20,173 bases of DNA from JBBSIG01 sp038232215 (GTDB taxonomy: Bacteria > Actinomycetota > Thermoleophilia > Gaiellales > Gaiellaceae), in contig JBBSIG010000011.1 of NCBI GenBank assembly GCA_038232215.1, positions 1-20,173 on the forward strand. Reading direction: 5' to 3'. A model generated the notes under the pieces. It was not told the origin of the DNA. It ran no database searches and saw nothing but the letters and a program-made list of their open reading frames with translations. Within the stretch, counting starts at the first letter, position 1. Every line of letters starts with the position of its first letter. Of this stretch, positions 15,251 to 20,173 are shown one piece after another. The position numbers and the translations under genes were made by a program.

Positions 15251-15256
15251 TAGCAT
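15228..15256 (+). promoter_or_regulatory. Promoter/operator of the ALDH-ATPase unit
   Basis: TAGCAT (15251-15256) is a TAnnnT -10 box. A weak -35 (TCGATT, 15228-15233) lies 17 bases upstream. ACT-N8-AGTA (15238-15252) overlaps the -10 exactly as in the other two units. The element covers the last codons and stop of the TrmB-type gene. The ALDH start follows after a leader of about 45 bases with GCGAGGAGG before ATG 15308. Confidence 0.55.
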
Positions 15257-15307
15257 GCGCGCTCGAAGGCGAGGAGCGACGGCAGCCGCGACCAGCGAGG
15301 AGGCGCC

Positions 15308-16768
15308 ATGGAGACCGTGACCGCCGGCCGAGCGGCTGCGCCCGCAGGGGCCGTCCGTCCGCTGCTCGTCGCCGGCGAGCCGGCCGAGACGGGGCGCTCC
15401 ACGGAGGTCGTCTTTCCGTTCGACGGCCGCGTCGTGGCCACGGTCGCCCTCGCCGACGCCGATGCCTGCGAGCAGGCGCTCGCCTCGGCCGCGGCGGCGC
15501 GGGAGACCGTCGCGGCACTCGCGCCCTTCGAGCGGGCCGATATCCTCAACCGTGCCGCGACCCTCGTCGAGGAGCGCGACGAGGAGCTCGCGCGCCAGAT
15601 CACCCTGGAGACCGGGAACGCGATCTGGGAGACGCGGGTCGAGGTGCGGCGCACGTGCGAGATCCTGCGCGCCGCGGCCGAGGAGAGCCGCCGGATCAGC
15701 GGCGAGATCGTCCCGGTGAACGGCTGGCCGAACGGGCGCGGCCGTCACGCGCTGACACGGCGCTTCCCGGTCGGCCCGGTGCTCGCGATCACGCCGTACA
15801 ACGCGCCGCTCCTGCTCGTCGCGCACAAGCTCGCCTCGGCGTTCGCGGCCGGGAACCCGTGCCTCGTCAGGCCGGCGACGAAGACGCCGCTCTCCGCCCT
15901 GTCGCTCGGAGGGATCCTCGTGGAGGCGGGCGCGCCGGCTGGAGCCGTGAGCGTGATCCCCTCCCCCACGCCCCTCGCCGAGTCGCTCGTCGCCGACGAG
16001 CGCGTGAAGATGCTCTCGTTCACCGGCAGCGGCGAGGTCGGCTGGCACCTGCGCCGGGTCGCCAGCACGCCTCGCGTCGCGCTCGAGCTCGGGGGCAACG
16101 GGGCCGTGATCGTGCACGCCGACGCCGACCTCGCGTACGCCGCCGAGCGGTGCGCCTTCGGAGGGTTCCTGCGCGCCGGCCAGGCCTGCATCTCGGTCCA
16201 GCGGCTCTACGTCCACCGCTCGGTCGAGGAGCAGTTCACGGAGCTGTTCCTCGAGCGTGTCGGAGCGCTCACGACCGGTAACCCGCTCGACGACGACACG
16301 GTCGTCGGCTGTCTGGTGGACGACCGCGCGGCCGAGAAGGCGGTCGAGCTGATCGACGAGGCGCGGGCGGCCGGCGCCGCCGTGCTGTGCGGCGGCGCGC
16401 GCGACGGGCGCGTGGTCGAGCCGGCCGTCCTCACCGGGGTGCCGGCCGACCTGCGCGCCTGCGCGACCGAGGCGTTCGCCCCGATCGTCGTGCTCGAGCC
16501 CTACGACGACGTCGACGAGGCGATCCGCGCGGCCGACGCCTCGCCGTTCGGTCTCCAGGCCGGCCTCTTCACGAACGATCTCCGCATCGTCGACCGCGCC
16601 TTCGAGCGGCTCGAGGTGGGAGCGCTGATCGTGAACGACGCAAACACGTTCCGGGTCGACCACATGCCCTACGGCGGCGCCAAGCAGTCCGGCTTCGGGC
16701 GCGAGGGCGTTCGCTACGCGATCCGGGAGATGACCGAGGAGCGGCTGCTCGTGATCGACCCGCGATGA
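15308..16768 (+). CDS. Aldehyde dehydrogenase family protein
   Basis: This 486-residue NAD(P)-dependent aldehyde dehydrogenase carries 'ITPYNAPLLLVAHK' (the oxyanion Asn loop, about 161-174), general base E260 in 'LELGGNGAV' and nucleophile C294 in 'GQACIS'. 'LVRPATKTP' has Arg where many family members have Lys (KPA/KPS). 'EAFAPIVVL' and 'VNDANTFRVDHMPYGGAKQSGFGREG' are standard. The motif style resembles lactaldehyde/succinate-semialdehyde or related broad groups; no specific substrate is proven. ATG 15308 is preceded by a strong ribosome binding site (GAGGAGG, about 15297). The ATPase follows after 19 bases. In this cluster it probably oxidises a sugar-derived aldehyde to its acid. Confidence 0.92.
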   Translation: METVTAGRAAAPAGAVRPLLVAGEPAETGRSTEVVFPFDGRVVATVALADADACEQALASAAAARETVAALAPFERADILNRAATLVEERDEELARQITLETGNAIWETRVEVRRTCEILRAAAEESRRISGEIVPVNGWPNGRGRHALTRRFPVGPVLAITPYNAPLLLVAHKLASAFAAGNPCLVRPATKTPLSALSLGGILVEAGAPAGAVSVIPSPTPLAESLVADERVKMLSFTGSGEVGWHLRRVASTPRVALELGGNGAVIVHADADLAYAAERCAFGGFLRAGQACISVQRLYVHRSVEEQFTELFLERVGALTTGNPLDDDTVVGCLVDDRAAEKAVELIDEARAAGAAVLCGGARDGRVVEPAVLTGVPADLRACATEAFAPIVVLEPYDDVDEAIRAADASPFGLQAGLFTNDLRIVDRAFERLEVGALIVNDANTFRVDHMPYGGAKQSGFGREGVRYAIREMTEERLLVIDPR

Positions 16769-16787
16769 GCGCGTCCGGAGCCTGAGG

Positions 16788-17999
<1,212 letters not shown>

Positions 18000-18020
18000 T
18001 CCACCTCAGAGCTCGGGCGG

Positions 18021-19781
18021 CTACAGATACGTGACCGCGTCGTGCACGACGCGTGAGCTGCCGCGCAGGAAGTCGAGGTCGCAGCCCTCGTTCGCCTGCA
18101 GGACGTGGTCGACGTGGAGGCGCCGGTACCCGCGCTCGTCCTTGCGCTCGGGCGGGACCCAGGCGTCGCGGCGGGCGCGCAGCTCCGCCTCGTCGACGAG
18201 CAGGTCGAGCCGACGATCGGCCACCGAGAGGCGGATGCGATCGCCGTCCTGCACGAGGGCGAGCGGCCCGCCGACAGCCGCCTCCGGCGCGACGTGCAGC
18301 ACGACGGCCCCGTACGAGGTGCCGCTCATGCGCGCGTCGGAGATGCGGACGAGGTCGCTGACGCCCTGCTTGAGCAGCTTGGCCGGGATCGGCAGGTGCC
18401 CCCACTCGGGCATGCCGGGCCCGCCGACCGGGCCCGCGTTCCGCAGCACCATGACGCTCGTCTCGTCGACCTCGAGCGCCGGATCGTCGACCCTCGCCGC
18501 GAGGTCGTGGACGTCCTCGAACACGAGCGCGCGGCCCTCGTGCTCGAGCAGCTCGTCGGCGGCCGCCGAGATCTTCAGCACGGCTCCGTCCGGGCAGAGC
18601 GTCCCCTCGAGCACGACGAGGCTGCCCCCCGCGTCGAGCGGCTCCGCGGCGGTCCTGATCACGTCTTCGTCGATGATCTCCACCGGCACCCGCTCGAGGT
18701 TCTGGCCGACGGTCTCGCCGGACACCGTCACCGCGTCCAGGTGCAGCAGCTCGGCGATCTGCGCCATCACGGCGGGCACGCCGCCCGCGTAGTAGAAGTC
18801 CTCCATCAGGTACTCGCCCGCCGGCTTCAGGTTGACGAGCCACGGGGTCGACGCGCAAAGCTCGTCGAAGAGCTGCAGCGGCAGGTCGACCCCGACCCGG
18901 CCGGCGTAGGCGACCAGGTGGATGATCGCGTTCGTCGAGCCGGAGATTGCGTGCAGCACGCGGATCGCGTTCTCGAACGCGTCGCGGGTGAGGAGGTCCG
19001 ACGGCTTGAGGTCGCGCTCGACGAGCTCGACGATCTTCCGCCCGGACGCCTCGGCGGCCACGCGCCGACGGGAGTCCACGGCGGGGACCGCGGCCGAGCC
19101 GGGCAGGCACAGGCCGAGCCCCTCCGTCACGCACGCCATCGTCGAGGCTGTCCCCATCGTCATGCAGTGCCCGTTCGACCGCGACATCGAGTTCTCGATC
19201 TCGGTGAACTCCGCCTCGGAGATGCGGCCCGCCCTGAGCTCCTCGTGGTAGTGCCAGCAGTCCGAGCAGGAGCCGAGCTCCTTACCGCGCCAGTGGCCGT
19301 TCAGCATCGGCCCGCCCGTCACGACGATCGACGGGATGTTCGCGCTCGCGGCACCGAGGACGGAGGCCGGGTTCGTCTTGTCGCAGCCGGTGAGCAGGAC
19401 GACGCCGTCGAGCGGGTACGCGCGGATCGACTCCTCCACGTCCATCGCCATCAGGTTGCGATAGAGCATCGTGGTCGGCTTCATCAGCGACTCACCGAGC
19501 GACATGACGGGAAACTCGAGCGGAAAGCCGCCCGCCTGCAGCACGCCCCGCTTCACCGACTCCGCGAGCCCGCGTAGGTGCACGTTGCAGTTGACGAGCT
19601 CCGACCAGCTGTTGCAGATGCCGATCAGGGGCCGGCCGCGGAAGGTCTCGTCCGAGACCCCGGTGGCCTTGAGCCACGAGCGGTGCAGGAAGCCGTCCAG
19701 ATCCTGCCGCTCCAGCCACTCCTCGCTGCGACGCGCGCCGTTCCGCGTGCCGAAGCTGTCGCCGTTCCGCATCGTGGGCAT
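18021..19781 (-). CDS. IlvD/EDD family dehydratase (sugar-acid type)
   Basis: This 586-residue protein is the length of L-arabinonate/D-xylonate/galactonate-type dehydratases. Three [2Fe-2S] ligand Cys are visible: C56 ('GICNSW'), C133 ('GCDKT') and C206 ('GHCMTMGTAST'), with Lys135 the usual carbamylated/metal-binding residue. 'DARMSGTSYG' near the C-terminus holds the catalytic Ser. The 'GSCSDCWHYHEELRAG' stretch fits the sugar-acid subgroup rather than dihydroxyacid dehydratase of valine synthesis; that reading is from family memory. ATG 19781 is chosen because AAGGAG lies four bases upstream. An in-frame frame extends to 19832 but would overlap the previous gene. It dehydrates an aldonic acid to a 2-keto-3-deoxy acid. 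It sits 34 bases after the alcohol dehydrogenase remnant, probably in one operon. Confidence 0.92.
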   Translation of the reverse strand: MPTMRNGDSFGTRNGARRSEEWLERQDLDGFLHRSWLKATGVSDETFRGRPLIGICNSWSELVNCNVHLRGLAESVKRGVLQAGGFPLEFPVMSLGESLMKPTTMLYRNLMAMDVEESIRAYPLDGVVLLTGCDKTNPASVLGAASANIPSIVVTGGPMLNGHWRGKELGSCSDCWHYHEELRAGRISEAEFTEIENSMSRSNGHCMTMGTASTMACVTEGLGLCLPGSAAVPAVDSRRRVAAEASGRKIVELVERDLKPSDLLTRDAFENAIRVLHAISGSTNAIIHLVAYAGRVGVDLPLQLFDELCASTPWLVNLKPAGEYLMEDFYYAGGVPAVMAQIAELLHLDAVTVSGETVGQNLERVPVEIIDEDVIRTAAEPLDAGGSLVVLEGTLCPDGAVLKISAAADELLEHEGRALVFEDVHDLAARVDDPALEVDETSVMVLRNAGPVGGPGMPEWGHLPIPAKLLKQGVSDLVRISDARMSGTSYGAVVLHVAPEAAVGGPLALVQDGDRIRLSVADRRLDLLVDEAELRARRDAWVPPERKDERGYRRLHVDHVLQANEGCDLDFLRGSSRVVHDAVTYL

Positions 19782-19815
19782 CTCGCTCCTTCGTCGGGGT
19801 CGGGGGACGCGAAGG

Positions 19816-20173
19816 CTAGACGAGTCTCTCAACTCGGAACGTGCTCGAGCAGCCGAGCCTGAGGGCCTCCTCGAACCGCGCCGCGGGAAACCGGTGCGTC
19901 ACGATCGAGTCGAGGCTCACGAGGTCCCGCTCCAGCAGACGCATGACGCGACCCCAGACCGACGACATGTAGGAGCAGCTGCCGATCACCTCCAGGTCGC
20001 CGAGCGTGATGCGGTCGGGCGGCAGCTCGAGCGTCCTGCCCTCGCCTAGCACGCACGAGCCCGGCTCGACGAGGACGGCCGCGTCGAAGGAGACGCCGTC
20101 CGGCAGCTGATGGACGACGTGACGCGGGACGACTACGTACTCGCCGTAGCCGCAGCCGCGCGTGAAGCCGAGC
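19816..20173 (-). pseudogene. Zinc-type alcohol dehydrogenase (MDR), internally deleted, 5' end outside window
   Basis: The visible 118 codons read without a stop. They begin with the end of the GroES-like catalytic domain ('GCGYGEYVVVP', 'DGVSFDAAVLVEPGSC') and go directly to the C-terminal part ('GEGRTLELPPDRITLGDLEVIG'), ending 'SIVTHRFPAARFEEALRL'. In intact medium-chain dehydrogenases about 120-150 residues lie between the 'VEP' motif and the 'GEG' strand, and they form the NAD(P)-binding Rossmann domain with its GxGxxG motif. None of it is here. The junction is in frame, near 20046-20062. The product could not bind nucleotide in the normal way, so it is treated as a decayed gene or an assembly collapse. 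Its TAG stop overlaps a possible TAGCCT -10 box for the downstream dehydratase. Confidence 0.75.

Noticed and set aside
18105..19577. Long plus-strand open frame across the dehydratase
   Set aside because: The minus strand carries all cluster-binding motifs; the plus frame is a His/Arg/Ala-rich shadow.

Overview
The window is high-GC DNA (about 70% by eye) with dense genes, four-base NTGA stop/start overlaps and many GTG starts. Together with the style of the ABC substrate-binding protein's N-terminus, this suggests an actinobacterium, possibly a Thermoleophilia-type lineage (Gaiellales/Solirubrobacterales). That placement is inference. Isolated frameshifts and truncations suggest either a draft or metagenome assembly or a genome with local gene decay.

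Layout. (i) 1-1085, plus strand: the end of a sugar-phosphate isomerase/epimerase gene, then a Gfo/Idh/MocA oxidoreductase broken by two compensating frameshifts and cut off near 1085. (ii) 1080-2331: a lower-GC patch holding a 5'-truncated hypothetical gene and a hicA-hicB toxin-antitoxin pair. (iii) 2332-3998, minus strand: a MetE-core-like protein and an RraA-family protein that overlap by four bases. (iv) 4085-7102, plus strand: a free-standing lipoyl domain, thiamine-diphosphate E1 alpha and beta subunits and an SDR oxidoreductase, all overlapping by four bases. (v) 7365-14385, plus strand: ABC sugar-type binding protein and two permeases, an M24 metallopeptidase-fold enzyme, a second SDR and an aconitase-family LeuC/LeuD-like hydro-lyase. 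A TrmB-type regulator follows at 14396-15250. (vi) 15308-17999, plus strand: an aldehyde dehydrogenase and the ABC ATPase. (vii) 18021-20173, minus strand: an IlvD/EDD dehydratase and the 3' part of a zinc-type alcohol dehydrogenase that has lost its nucleotide-binding domain.

How it may work together (inference). The importer brings in a sugar, sugar acid or hydroxy-acid. SDRs and the aldehyde dehydrogenase oxidise it, the IlvD/EDD and LeuCD-type enzymes remove or shift water, and the 2-oxo acid formed is either cleaved (RraA-type lyase) or oxidatively decarboxylated by the E1 pair onto the free lipoyl protein. No E2 acyltransferase or E3 is encoded here. The substrate cannot be read from the sequence.

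The most notable signals are: (a) a shared promoter/operator element, ACT-N8-AGTA overlapping a TAnnnT -10 box, in front of the lipoyl/E1 unit, the transporter unit and the ALDH/ATPase unit, with a TrmB-family regulator encoded among them; (b) three genes whose only sensible start is CTG inside a CTGA overlap; (c) an E2-less lipoyl/E1 module; (d) the domain-deleted alcohol dehydrogenase; and (e) a 49-bp hairpin-forming direct repeat.
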